From Symbiodinium microadriaticum (lineage: Eukaryota > Sar > Dinophyceae > Suessiales > Symbiodiniaceae): DNA of 64,000 bases. Where the stretch lies: NCBI GenBank assembly GCA_001939145.1, contig LSRX01000778.1, forward strand, positions 126,134-190,133, written 5' to 3'. Of this stretch, positions 39,573-52,790 are shown piece after piece (the stretch's first letter is position 1; every line of letters starts with the position of its first letter). The notes under the pieces are model-generated. The model saw only the letters and a program-made list of their open reading frames with translations, did not search any database and was not told the DNA's origin. Made by a program: the position numbers and the translations under genes.

Positions 39573-41432
39573 GGGAACGTAGCTTTGACTGCTAGCAAGG
39601 TGTTTCCCGTGACGGTCAGCTGCGGGCCAGTATCAGTACGAACGTGCCAGCTGAGGTTGGTCTTTGGACGATTTATGCCGGGGTCTGAGAGCTGTTTCTG
39701 CCCCAACCACAGTGTATCGTCCGCGCAAAATTTGCACCTAAATCTTTGACTGTTGGACTGCCGAAGTTGATGGCTGCGTCCCATGAGGCAATCCAGGAAG
39801 TGCTTTTGGAAACTCCGTCTCGTCAAGTCTACTGTGCCGGTGCGCACGCATGTTCATCTTGAACTTCCGTCTACAGCCGACTTCATGTAACACGTTCAGT
39901 TTGTGACAGTGCGAGCCTGGTCAGAAATTATTGGAAAATCCTGCGGAAGCAAGCAGGGTGAGTGTGAACTTCCTTCTGTGGCAGAATCGGGGAAGCGGAG
40001 AAAAGTCAGACCCCAAACGCCACAGACAAAGCCAAACAAGTCGCACCAGTTGCACCCGATGAGTTTCTCAGTCGCACACGCATCTCGAAAAAATGCTTAG
40101 TCTCAGCCGAAGCCGGCACGCTAGAGACTCAATCGTTCCACGTGTTCAGTTACTGCGAGCTTTGAGCTTAAACCACCGGTACCAGCAGCTGTCTAGTAGT
40201 GCTAGATTCTTGCATTCATGGAACATGCACCTTCGAACAGAACCGTCGAGAGTCGTCACCTGAAAGAGAAAGCTTTCCCCTGTCGCAAGCATGCCTCGCG
40301 ACTTGTATCTGAGATTGGCCTCTCCTGCTGGTATGTCCTCACCCAGTGAAAGTTGCAGCGAGGCGCTCGGAAGAAGACTGTTTCTTGTTGTGCTCAGAGT
40401 TTGTTTTGGCAGCCGGCCGAAGCAACTCCAAAACCTCTTCAACGGATGTGCACATCTGCATAGGGAGCAGTCTGTTGAAACTGGTTTAGTCAAGTCGCAG
40501 CACGTCGTCACAGCTCAGGTGTTTGTGCTACGATCAGTTTCTCTCCGAACGTGCTGTCGCCACGAAACGAAGTGGTCGGCCAATCAATCTTTCTGAGCCC
40601 ATGGGACACCTGGGCCTCGCATGTGCGAATCAGAAATTGCGCTGAGTGTAAAAGTTCAGACTCACAGACTTAGTCCGGGAAGGAGGAGACAAAAATCGTG
40701 AGTGTAGTTACCTGGGTTCCCAGGCTGCTCATAGAAGTCACAGAAGTGGCACCTGGGCCGTAATCACCCTGCACCAGAGAACAAAGGACGGTCAATGGAA
40801 GGGAACTATTGACCTTGCCCAAGCTCAGCCCTGGTGTCGTTGTGCATGCCCTGATGCAGTCGCAGTTGCATCAGTCCTGATGGCAGCTGCGAGAAGGATC
40901 CGAGTTGCTCAGGTTTGTCTACAGAGAACAATGCATGATGACGCAGGTTGAAAGACAGCGCCTTCGGCCCCGCCACCGGATATTCAAGTCATCCTTGCCA
41001 GCTGCACATGTCTATTTAGACATAATGCTGACAGTGGCGTATTGGCACATGTATTCGTGTGCCTGCGCTGTATTGTATGGCTTTGAAGACCCCTGTCCCC
41101 TCAGCACACCGGTATTCGGTCCGACTTCTGTGTCCTGGGCTCTCCTTCCACTGTTGTTGGTCTGTACCCTGCTCTGCCACTGATCCAAGCCGCGTGCGAA
41201 GCCTTATGCCTGTACTTGTGGTCTCCGTCTCCTGAACGATGCGACTGGTAGTCACGAGTCACGACCACTCCTTGTCCTGCCGCCTGTGTGGCAGAGGTCT
41301 ATCTAGTTGTAGTTGTAATGTCAGCAGCGGTCCCTCCAGCTATCAAAGTCATAGGTTCATAAGTCCCCCTAAAACTCCGAAACTTGATGAAGTGGCCGAA
41401 CCTTTTTTGGGGGGTTTGGAGACAGGTGACCG
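39573..41432. other. 1.9 kb without a recognisable gene
   Basis: Short ORFs on both strands, none with a recognisable motif. Confidence 0.5.
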
Positions 41433-41640
41433 TAGTTGTGCAGCAGTCTCAGCAGTACAGTAGTACAGCAGTCGTACAGCAGTAGTACTGCTATAGCAAT
41501 ACAGTTGCAGTACAGTTGCAGTGCAGTGTCAGTACAGTGGCAGTGCAGAGGTAGTGCTTTAATGGCGCAGTTGTATAGGTGTGGTACAGCAGTACTGCAA
41601 TAGTAGTACAGAGTACTACGGTAGTAGCTGCCCACTTGTT
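41433..41640. repeat. degenerate CAGTAC/GCAGTA low-complexity tract
   Basis: About 200 bp built from words such as CAGTAC, GTACAG, TTGCAG and AGTACTGC in varying order, producing many small palindromes around GTAC. It is not a strict tandem array. Confidence 0.75.
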
Positions 41641-43660
41641 TTTCATCCGTTACTTTTTCAGTTGTGTTTAGTTTTGCTTTTCGCTCTCCACGGCTTTCCG
41701 TGTTTGCTTCCGTTCGGTTTTCCACTTGTTTTTCGATTCTGTTCCGGCTTTCGTTCGGGGTTGCGGTGTCGATTTCGCTTCCGTCCACCTTTCCGTTTTC
41801 CCTTGTAGTGTCTTCCATTTCTTTGCAGGTTTGTGTAAAAACCATGCTGACGCTGTGGTGCATCTTGTGGTTTGCTGGCACCCGGCCCATTGGATGGGGC
41901 TCGGACGGAATCCGCAATGGAACCCGAAACGGAAAGCCCGGCAGCACCAAAACCCAAAGCGGAACCGGAAACGGAGCGCCCAACGCTCCCAGGAAACGGG
42001 AGAAAGCGATTAACTCGCATCAAGGCTTCCGGTGGATTTTTTGGACATGCGAATCAAACTCGGGCCGGACGCCGGGACTCAGACACCGTGCCTGTTCAAC
42101 TGGGCCGCGGGTTTTTGATTCCCCGCGCCTGGGCCTCTCTCATCAAAGGGTGTAAACACGATGTATACAGGTGGAGCGTGCAAGACCCACAAGCACATGG
42201 CGGCCTTCGTGACGTTGTCTTTCAACTCGTGTGCTCTCGCAATATGTCTCATATACGTGATAATGCACACATGCATGCTGGGCTGCCAGGGAAAGTGAAG
42301 AGTTCGCATTGCGAAACCCAGAAGACATTCGGAGTATGTTTGTTTAAGAGTTGCTGTGACCATTGCTGGCAGCCTTGTCACAGGTGGCCTCTCTGCGAAT
42401 GTAGAGGTCATAAAGGCCACAATCTCTGCAGTGCAGCCCAAGTATCATCTCTGGTCATTGTAGTGTGACTGATAGTCTAACATCCTTGCATTTCTTGAGC
42501 GTAGGGCTTGCCCACCAGGCTCAGATCAAGGCCTGGGCCTACCCTTGCACTCTCAACCAGCCAAGCTGGTTCAGCTCCCAGCAAACAGCGATGCTGTTGC
42601 AGGAACTGGCCGCGTAGATATCTGCTGTAACGTAACCGTGCATCAGAGCAGAGGAAGAGGCGTCGACTAGCTGCAGGCCAAGGCCGAAGCTCCTGTGACG
42701 GCCTGGCCACTCTGGCTGCTGGAGACGCTACCCTTCCCGTCCTTGCACTATCCTCTGCAATGGGCCTGTTGTGGAAACCCGACGTGTGATTGTTTCTTGA
42801 GCCAGGCGTAGCCCTCGAAAAATATCCAAGAACTGCAAACCAGTGAATCTTGGAAGCTCATGATAGGCTAAGCCCCTCAGTCGCGCAGGGACAGTCGGAT
42901 AATTGAACAGCGACTCCAGCCCAAGACCAGTGTGTATTTTCTCATGAGCAGCCAGCTTCACGACCCGCAGCAGCACTTGAGTGGCTGTGTAGAGCTCGTC
43001 AGATCGCCGTATCCTAGTGCCGAAAGCCCAAGACATCCGTGAGGCGGCTGTGAACCTCAAGTGAGCAGCTGTTCGAAGGACCTCGAAAAAGGTATGCAGT
43101 GTGCCAAGTGCAAGTTGCCCTTCCACGACCGTGTAGGCATGTCACACGGTCGTACCATGTCGTACCACGGTGAAGCTGAAGCTTCCCAGGGTTTATCACA
43201 AACCAACATCAGGACCACGGTGGATCTGGAACTCGCACTCCTGGCCTCCTGTGTTGCAGAGATTCATTTGTCGTGTCCATGCAGGCCTGCTAGTATGAAA
43301 CGACTGACATCAGCTGTATCTGCTTTACACGCATCTCAGCAGTAGTACTTAGTAATTAACGAGAAGCCTGTAACGTGTCACCTTGCAGGGCTGGCTCTAA
43401 CTAGCTCACAGCCTCGCACAGGTGGGAGCTCCAGGAGAACGGGCGTCAAAAGCACGAGAGATCAGTCTGTGCAGCGTCCATCGCAGTCCGCGCGCAGTCG
43501 TCTGCTCTCCTTTGTGCCGAGTCGCTCTCCTCCAAGCAGAGTCTCCGCGGACGGCGCCTGCCCTGCGCCTGCAGGAGCCTCGGCTCCCGTGGAGTCCATG
43601 GTGCCTGGACCCCAGCGAAGCCCAAAGCAGAATGGCGTTTATGCCTGGTTGGGGGGCGGG
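41641..43660. other. imperfect TTCCG/CGGAA inverted repeat, then no recognisable gene
   Basis: 41690-41815 is pyrimidine-rich with repeated TTCCG and CGGTTTTCC words. 41905-41995 has the complementary words (CCGAAACGGAAAG, GCGGAACCGGAAACGGAG), so the two arms could fold back over a roughly 90-bp spacer. Downstream to the assembly gap I recognise nothing. Confidence 0.4.
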
Positions 43661-43665
43661 NNNNN
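43661..43665. other. assembly gap (5 N) in a G-rich stretch
   Basis: NNNNN is flanked on both sides by runs of G. The true length is unknown. Confidence 0.99.
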
Positions 43666-44654
43666 GGGGGGGGGCGCTTCGCACTACTAAGTATTATACG
43701 AGTTCTTGCATGTGCCTTTCCTTAACAAGTTCTCCCCTGAGGCTTGTTGAGATTATCTTCAAGGGCAAGAAGAAGGCGGCAAAGCACAAGGCGGCAGCAC
43801 AAGAGCAGCGGAGGGAGGCATGGGTCGGAGGCTTTCGAAAGCCCAGGCCTCCACAAAGATCTCGGAGCTGCAAAGCCTGTGCGCCCCGGAAGTGAGCGGA
43901 TGCAAGGCCCCGGCCAAATCCCCTTAAGCCGCGGAGAGTAGACCCGTTTCTCAGAGGTGGACTTCAGATCCTCGGAAGTCAAAGCCTGTAATCACGCGAC
44001 GAGCAGGTACGAGCAGCGCATCCGGGCAGCAGATACTAAGCTCGGAGCACTTCGTGCTAGGGGCTGAGCTGAGCAGGGTGACCTCGGTTAGTAGATGCAT
44101 TGGTCATGCTTGTACCGAAAAAAGGGCAGGGGCTAAGGAGTATGCAGAGTGTTTGGAGGATCTCTGGTATGTGACTCAAGCAGGTATCCTCGCGTATGCA
44201 TCGGATTGCTGCTGACCGCAGAGGAACCACACTTTTCCCGTACTCGCCTTCTGACCGAAGCTGTCCCAGGTCTGCGATGAGAATGGAGTGGAGCAGGGAA
44301 GCGAGGCCTTAGCACACGAGTGTGCCAGCATGTAATTCCTTTGGGACCACGAGGACGAGAGGGCAACGACGACCACACCTGGCAGTCCCTGGGTCGATTT
44401 CAACCGCTCCTAAACTTCACCAGTGAGAACTGCGACGATATGCGGCGATACTTGAACGCAGTCCTCGCAGCTTCTCTAGAGATTACCATCTGCTCCCCAT
44501 CATCGTTCTCAAGAGGTTCATCGACTCCTGGTTTGTCATGTGCATGACAAATATTCGAGATACTACGGCCAGTGGCGGATACCGCAATGTTGGATAATGG
44601 CTCCGTTATCGCCGCTGTCTCAGATTATGTCCAAACTGCACGACAGAACACGAT

Positions 44655-44712
44655 CTCCAACGACCACCACGACAACCACAACAATCATGACCACCCCGAC
44701 CACCACGGCGAC
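44655..44712. repeat. (ACC/ACG)n trinucleotide-biased tract
   Basis: Imperfect ACCACG, ACAACC and GACCACC triplets over about 60 bp. Confidence 0.7.
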
Positions 44713-47700
44713 CGGCAGCACGAACCCCACCCATCCCACCAGACAATGTGATAGCGGCGCGATTTGCCACACGCGGCCCTGTGGCGGGGGAGCACAAGTC
44801 CCGCCCAAAAATGTGAGCAGGACTGGCGAGAGCTTGATTGAGCACAGTGTCGGCACGAAAAATGGACTGCAGCGGGAAGAGGGTGCATCCAAAGTATGAC
44901 GGCAGAATCGCCGGGCAAATAGTTTGACGCTGCGAGGACTTTAGGGGCTTCCATCGCCTCCAAGGCAAAAGCTGAGCACCGGTTTCCATCAAAAGACACG
45001 CACTTGACTGTGGCGGGCGCACGACTCATCAAGTTGGAGAAGGCCACTTCTTGGACTGCACTATGAATGGCGCAACTCCGGAGGACGGGGCTCCAGCAGG
45101 ACTGTGGAAAGACAGCGTGTTTTCCCACAAATGCGCGCCGCACTACATCCGCGGGAGCCTCGTGCACAAATGAACCATTTCTGATTTACTCCGAACGTAA
45201 CAATAACTTGATGCACGTGACCGCACCGCTTGGGGAGCAATCTGCTGGGGTGATCTGGCAAAGCGTCAAAGACAGGGAGACAGGAAGAAATATCACTCAC
45301 CATCGCAAGTTGTTCAGAGATTGGTTCATGTCATTCCTTGTTTTCTCCTGTTGCCCCATTGTTTGATGAAAGCTTGCCGCTTGCGGGTCTTGACGAAGCC
45401 GCCGTGCTCTGGAAAGAGATCATGCCGAAAATAGCACAGTTTGGAGGACGGGGGCCCTCCTCTAACAACAGCCCTGGTATGAACGCAAAAAGCATCGCAG
45501 GTACCACAGTGAACCATGTACAAGCTCTCGGGGCACTTCTTGTCAAAACCATTGCAGCCAGACTTTTGAGAAATTCTTTTCCGAGAGATCCATCCCGTTT
45601 ATCCAAGTTTCATGTGATTCGCAGCGCACCATGCTTAACCAGGATTCAAGCGTGAGAGCTCCAAGATGTTTGGCTCTGCAGCGGAGGGTCCCCAAAGCCC
45701 GTGTGTTGGCTTGAGCTCTTCTGGACACGAGGAAGCGACTGCGCTCGCAGGTCACTTTGGGCCTTCTCCGAGATTCCTCGGGTGGCGAGGGCGCCGTCAA
45801 GTGGCTACCTAAGCCCTAAACAGTTTCGAACTTCAAGAAAGGGTTTGATGGGTTCTCTCTCAATTTCTTTCCGCTGGCCTTGCCCATCTGGCAAAGAGCC
45901 CACGATGCCGCCTGAAGGCCAGGGAAGGTCCTTGGAAGGCATATTGAAAATGGATGGCCATGGCTCTCGGCTTTCCTGGGAGAGGGTCTTTCGCTGTAGC
46001 CGTGCACCCGAGCCAAAGACTTAACAAATCTCCCCTAGGCCCTAGACTGACAGCTGACTAGTTGCAGCTCCTACGCAGCCACAAGAAATCCTGGTTCGAC
46101 GGCCCGCAAAAGTTTGCTCCAAGCGGGTTGCTGATCAAGCATTCGGGTTTGACAGAACCAGGTGTAGCCTCGCAGGCAACAATTGGCAGCACACCAGTCA
46201 CCGGTCCAGCGCTGCAGGCTTGTCTTCGAAGAGGACGATTGGTTCAGCTGATTAGGTGGACTGCAGCTCTGAGCGGTGCCTTTTTGAGTCTGCAGATGTT
46301 CCTGGAGGTGCAAACTCCAGAACATGATTGCAGATTGCTCGATCGAGTCTCTTTGAGGCATGCAGCCATGCCTTCGGTCGTGCTGCCGATGCGATCGTTC
46401 GACCACCAAGAAAGAAGAAGCTGACACGTCTTTATGTACACCCATGATTTCCATCTGCTTCCATCTTGGGGCTGGTTCTACACAGGACCACAGGACGGTA
46501 GCAAGTTCAGCGAACACAAGCTCAAACTCGGCGGTGTGTGACAACTGTCACAGGTAGACCTGTTGTAGCTCCTGACCTGACTATTGTCAAGCCAGCCCTT
46601 GTGCCACATGTCCGGGTTTTAGGCTTCATCGATTCGGAAACCAGGCAGCCAGCTGCACACCGGCAGTGCCTTCATCAGTCTGGTCTTGTGTGCTTCGAGG
46701 TCCTCCGTCAATCCTATAAGCATGACCAGTGATCCCTACACCTGCACATGTTGTCCGCAGCGTTGCACTGCACAGGCCCAAGCGGACGTTACTCATAGAT
46801 CGTTGCTGCAACGGAGCATGACACATCTCGACATGGTGATGACATGCATGCATGGAAGTCACGCTACTTGGTCCTTGGTGGGGCCCACAGCCCCGACAGC
46901 CTCGAAGCAGCTTCATACGCTTACCCTTAGCTGGACCCCACCGAAGGCTGGTATCCCAGGAAGCAAAGACTTCAGGGTTGGCCTTCGTGAAAAACCACGA
47001 CCACAGTGACCACAGCTCTCGCCTCGCTGGCCCGGGGCTCGGGTGATGGAAATTGATTCCCCAGAATAGAACTTAACTCAAACTTAGTACCAATTCATTT
47101 CAGACGTATGTTCCTTTACCAATCTCAATTGCGCAGGGCGGCTCGCGAAGACTGCTGTAGATTGCTTGTTCCGGGTTGGGGCTTGTAGGTGATGCCAGGT
47201 GCTGCCTCTCTCCAGACCCCTGCAGATAGTTTGGCCGATGCCCGTACTCGGTGAAGCTACTACGACAAGTAAGCTTAGGGGCGTCCTCACGTGATTTGGC
47301 CGGACCTTACGGGTGCACCACAAGACCAACCCAGTTCGGACTCTCCCTCCTTCCTCCTCTCTCCCTCCCTCGCCTTCTCCCTTCTCCCCATTGAGGGATG
47401 CTTTTGCTTATGTGTTGGTTTCGCACCAACGAGGAAACGTCGAAGCTTCAGTACGATGCAATCATTTCAGTCATGCACTCGACTAGGGCGACATTGTACC
47501 ACTGTCACAAGGAGTTCAGTTTCCAGCTTATTAGGCCCCATCGTATCATCCTAGGCGACTTGCCAGCCAATTATGAACGTTTACCAATTTGACATTTTTC
47601 TGTCGGATGGGATCGCAGTTTCTAGCGTGCCTGCAGATATGAAACTTGGAATCTCACATGTTGCCCGTTGTTTGGATGAGGGCGGCTCCTGATTAGACCC

Positions 47701-50700
47701 CCGCCAACCTCGGGAAAGACATGCGGTGCATGCTCGAAAGTTACAAAGGACCTTCCTACGCATACCGCCAACAAAGCGAAGCAGTGGTAGGCCAATTATG
47801 AATCCAGTATGTTTAATGGTTTTCCGTTGCGCACTTGTGCACTGACGCGGCTCCCGAATACTAAAACTAAAGCTGTCAGAGCAAGTGATTCCGTATCACC
47901 TCCGGACTCCGGATCTACGACAAGGAAGGGCTGATCGACTTGATGTGGATTGGTTTGTGCAATTCTGAATTCAGCTTGCAGTGCTCGTGCTAGTTCGTAA
48001 GATCTGCTTGCTGGGCACTTCATGCATCCCCGCTGCCAGATGGCTCTTTGACGCGTTCGGTGCTCTTGCAGGGCCTGGATCAGGACTGAAGATGTCCAAA
48101 GGGTAGTTCTCGAGCACAGCAATGGAGCCCTGTTGGGAGCGGCTTGATCCGCAAGAGGCCTGAAGCGAAGAGAGGAAGGTTTTCAGACGGGGCGAGCTCA
48201 GAGGCGGTCTGGCGGGCTCTGGAGCCGAGCCCTCATCCGAGGTACCGGGAGGTGAAAGTCCGCCGCTTCGAGCGCGGGAAGCACCAGATCCCTTTCTTCA
48301 GCGAGTGCCTAGAGGCGTGAGGGCGAGGGCTGTGAGCCTTGAGCGTCAAGGTTCTCTCCGATGAGCGTGGACGTGGATCGGGGTGGCCGCTTATAGCCTT
48401 TCTAGTAGAGCAGGTTCGGAATGTGGGATGCTCCTTCAGCCGGAAAAAGGCGTTCAAAAAGAAAATTCTCTCTCTGATGCGCCCCGGAAGCCGCAAGCAG
48501 TTCGGCGGAGGCCGGAGCGCGCCGTTTCGTTTGCTGCTCCAAGGGCTCAGACTTTGCAACACCAGCTGGGCAGGCAGCTTGGATTGGTGGAGGCATGTGG
48601 AGCCTAGGGCACGAATCCCTGTCAGCCTCTGTCAGCCCAGGACTTTCATTGGATTGTGGCTGTGGAGCCAGGCACGGGCAACAAGGTGCTTTTTTGACTT
48701 TGAGAAGCGGACCACGCCATGCTGCCATGGCCCTCAGGACAGGGTGTCATCGTCGCCTCCATCCAGACACAGTTCTGGGTATTCGAGTCCGACTCTGCTT
48801 TCCTAACCCATGGCTCCTTGACAGAGATTCCGTCAGCATGATCAGCACAAGCGTGCAAAGGCGACAGATAGTCAGAATTCAGAATTGTCCGGGCATGCCA
48901 AGACGAGCATTGCAGCCAAACAGCTTCCTCCTGCACCTCATGCTCTTCTAGCCTGCTCAAGTAGACTCCAAAGGGGAAAGCCTGGGAAGACTCCGAAGGG
49001 GAGAAGGAGCAATTTAGAGCATCCCTCGGAGGCTGGCTAGAGGCTTCGGATCCCACGCCATTGTGCCTGCCTGCCGATGCGGCAGAGTTTCTCGCTGTGA
49101 GCTTCTCGGTCTCTTGGGGGTGAGAGCGGGCCATGACCGTGCCCTGCAGGGCTGAGAATGAGAGAGCATTGCGGAAGCTCTTTGAACTTTGAGAAGCCTC
49201 GTGTCTGGATTCAGCGCAGTGCTGTCATTGCATGCCAGAATATCGGTCATGCATGCGTCTCTGCTCATGCTACCTATAGGTGTATCTTGTGTCTATATGT
49301 AATGCTGCGTATAAGTGTCCCACACCCAGCCCAGCCACCCAGCCACGCACCCCGCCGGCACACCGGCGCTCCGATGCACCGGACGGCAGAAGACGAAGAA
49401 GACGTCATCTTAAGAAAGCTTTGCCGCACATCCAGCTCCTTTGTTGAGGCTTCTCTTTGGAGGACTCGGCTTCTGAAGAGCCTTGGCTGTGTAGTCAGTT
49501 CCATTCAGGGTCGAGACGGCCGTTCGCCTTTGATCATAGCTAATATTGCTTTCGATGCGTGCACACGTTTTGAGCCTGAGAGCCTGAGAGGCTTTCGTGC
49601 CGGAGGTAGAGGAGTTGCCAATGCAGCTGCAGGATTGATTTGTTTACCGTCGGTTTTCGTGGTCGGGACAAGGTTTGGGTCTCCACGTGTACTAGCACTT
49701 CCCTTTCCGTGTTTTGTACTGGTCATTGTTGCAGTAATACATGTGTCGATGTCGCACTTGCCGCTGGCCGAATGTCTTTGCCAGGAGATTTGGGCGCATC
49801 AGCCAAACAGCCCGAATGTTGAATGACCTTGCAAACAGCAACGCGAAATCCCACCAGCTTTTCCCAGCTTGTTTACATGTGTTGCGAGCCAGTTTGTCGT
49901 GGGACAGGATGCCTACCACAAATTCTACGAAGCCTACAGTTCCTGAGAATGCATTGTTGTTGCACTGCCACCAGCTTCAGTTTTCGCGATATTTGCCGTG
50001 CAGTTGAGGGTGCTTCCATCCAGCAAGGTTCGTTTTTCAAGGTCGTCGAAAGTGGCAGGTACACAACATCGTATCATCATTGGTGTCTTGGGAGCGATGT
50101 CGAGTGGCATGCAGGTTTAAGCTTGATTATGATTCTGGCAGTAGCCTCTTGTTGGTTGGTGAATGCCATGGCCGTACATGCCGCAGCCTTGAAAGGCTTC
50201 GTGGACGGATACCAGTTGTCCTATGAGGCGCAGGGCATCTCGGACTTTTGCTATGTTTCTTTTGCCGCCTATTGGCACCATGCGGATGACAAGAGTCCAC
50301 ATAGAGCAAACGGCTATTCTTGTCAACTAGATGGAAAGGGTAGCTCCTGCTACGAACTTGGGTTTACGGATCCTCGATTGCATGTCGTTGCATGTTGGTG
50401 TGGTCGGAACGACATGGGGGAAGGGACGCCACTCGTCACAGCGAAGATACGGCGTGTGGGCACACGGTCAGATCTTTGTTGCCTGTGTAAGCTTCACAGT
50501 CAAAGATGGCGAGATCACCGCTATTCAGCAGCTAAGGTGGCTGCACGACGTCTGCGCTGACCTACGGAGAGAGTCACTTCGCGCCCATATACCGCCTCCT
50601 GAGCATACTCCAGGTGTATTGGACAGCTGACACAACAGTCTATCGGCACTTCCAAATCTGATATGTCCATGGGTGAGACCCTGCAGGTGGAGGCGACAGC

Positions 50701-50982
50701 CGGTGATTTGCTTGTTGACCTCGGAAGTGGTGTCTCGGGTCGCAATGATATGTTTTTTTTTTCAAGCTTCGCAAAAAGCAGGCACCAGGCGATCTTCTCG
50801 CACCATAAGCAAGCACGTAACCCTCCCGCGTTCAGTTCCGGCAGCCCAGTCACAAGCAGCAGCAGATTGTCCATAGTATAGAGGTTTGGCCTCATGCAGT
50901 GCAGTTGGTGATACTGGCAACTCCGTTTAAAGAGGCCTTTTTCTCTCCACGCTGCCTGTTGAGGCAAGTGGGGTCCCTTCGA

Positions 50983-51003
50983 CATATATATATATATGTA
51001 TAT
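50983..51003. repeat. (TA)n
   Basis: Short AT/TA dinucleotide run with one G, read directly. Confidence 0.85.
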
Positions 51004-52261
51004 AAGCATGATAAATGCCATACATACTTGGTGCGGCTTTTGGGTTTGGGTTTGGGGTTTTCGGGAGTTTGTAAAGCAACATGTCGGCCATGCCAATCGA
51101 AATCCTCGTACTAGCTGAACCATGTCGTTTGCCAGCTCTTGCTAATTTTGTGGCGGAGAAACCTGGGTTCATCCAATGAACATCCGAAGCATAATTGGAA
51201 GCGAACGCTTCGTGATTCACCTTCCGAAGTGCGAGGCACGGGCCGACTCGTTGCTGCAGCGGCTCTTGCATTTCCCTTGCTGTGCCTGGGTTAAACTGCA
51301 GTCTTCTCGGTCACCTTTGAATGCCGCGCATGTCCATCGTACGCACTCGCAAATCATGCCACTGGACGTGTGCACATGTTGACCGGAAAACCCTGTGAGT
51401 GCACCAGGTGTTTGGTGTTTCATTTGGAATCATTGGTGTATAGTGCACCACGGTGGACCAGGTTGCAAGACTACCTATGATGGCAGTTCAAGATTTTGTC
51501 AGGATATGCGTGTGTTTATCATGCAATATCAAGTATCTTACTCGCCAGCTGTTTTTTCTCCTTTGGCCAACGTTCGGAATGCGACGTTGCCAGACACTCA
51601 CTGAAATTTCAGCCAGCGGCTTGCTGCGCGTCCGGCCTTTGCTCGAAGATACAGAAAGGCTCCCTCCTATCACCACATCAGTGCTTCCAACCAAGTCAGT
51701 TTAGCAGCTCGTGCTGGCGACACCAAATTCCCAGTGCAGCGAGGGATGGATCCCTTGTCGAAAGTTTGCACCTCGGGATGGAAGCCCTGATAGATATCCA
51801 AGCGGCATGGAGGTGTGCCCTGTCAGCGCCAGCGTTGTTTGTCTTTTTCCTATTTGTGTTGTTTCTCTTGTGCTGCGCATCCTGTGACCGTGCGGACGCT
51901 GACCCCTCTTCGTCCGCGTGGCTGCCGATCCACGGCCTGCTTCGTTTTGCACGAACTGCTGGCCTCTCAGCACCCGACGAGTTCAAACGTTCAGTTCTTC
52001 CGAGACCTTGTTTCTTGGTTGAGCGGAAATGATGGAACCTCACAATTTATGGAAGCTTTGTTTAGTCGTGGTTTCACCTTCAGATTCTCACGCCGCCGCA
52101 GGCGGTGTCGTGGAATTGAGCTGCTCCCGGCCCTTCACACGGCAGCTCTGCAGACGAAAGCGCGCCTCCCGGAGGCCAAAGCCACAGCAAGGATCAGGGT
52201 AGCTTCTTCAGATATGCACCTGCAGGTTCTACACATGAATAGATGGTTGCGAATATCAATT

Positions 52262-52320
52262 AAGAAGAAGACGGTGATGCTGATGATGAAGATGAAGAAG
52301 AATTTGATGATGATGGTGCC
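52262..52320. repeat. (GAAGAA/GATGAT)n purine-rich tract
   Basis: Imperfect GAA and GAT triplets, read directly. Confidence 0.75.
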
Positions 52321-52690
52321 GGGAACGTTCCTGGATTAGGGCCGGACCTAGGTCTTCTTCTTACCGCCCGCCCTTTCACACTTGAAACGAGTGTGTGAAG
52401 AGATGATGCAAGTGGGTGAATCATATCCTTGGCCAGGGAGTTTAGCGCAGAGCTGTGCGTGAGAGAGTTTTGCATGTCTTTCGGTGAGTGCCCCTCGGGC
52501 ACAACACGGACATGTCTGGGATGCGGCCTGAATAATTCTGCCGGCAGCTGCGACCCAAAGACTAACGGAGTTTTTTTTTTGGTCATCCCTAATTCCCTTG
52601 TAGCATCACAGCCTCCTGTGGAGGCTTGAAGTGATGCGAATAGACATGCCCTGTGTTGTGAATGCATGCATGCATTCTGTTTTCATGTCA

Positions 52691-52699
52691 CACACACAC

Positions 52700-52773
<74 letters not shown>

Positions 52774-52790
52774 GCATGCACATATGTATG
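52691..52790. repeat. (CA)n(TA)n(TG)n(TA)n compound dinucleotide array
   Basis: CACACA, then two long TA runs separated by CATGTGTGTA, followed by TATGCATGCA words. The whole stretch is nearly self-complementary and could extrude as a cruciform. Confidence 0.9.

Noticed and set aside
41872..42468. 198-codon plus-strand ORF over the CGGAA-rich tract
   Set aside because: Its N-terminal half is a translation of low-complexity sequence (repeated PETE/PKAEPE words) and the remainder has no motif.
49823..50560. 245-codon ORF with a hydrophobic stretch (LIMILAVASCWLVNAMAV)
   Set aside because: Composition rich in Cys, His and Trp as in random translation, with no homologue pattern and overlapping ORFs on both strands.
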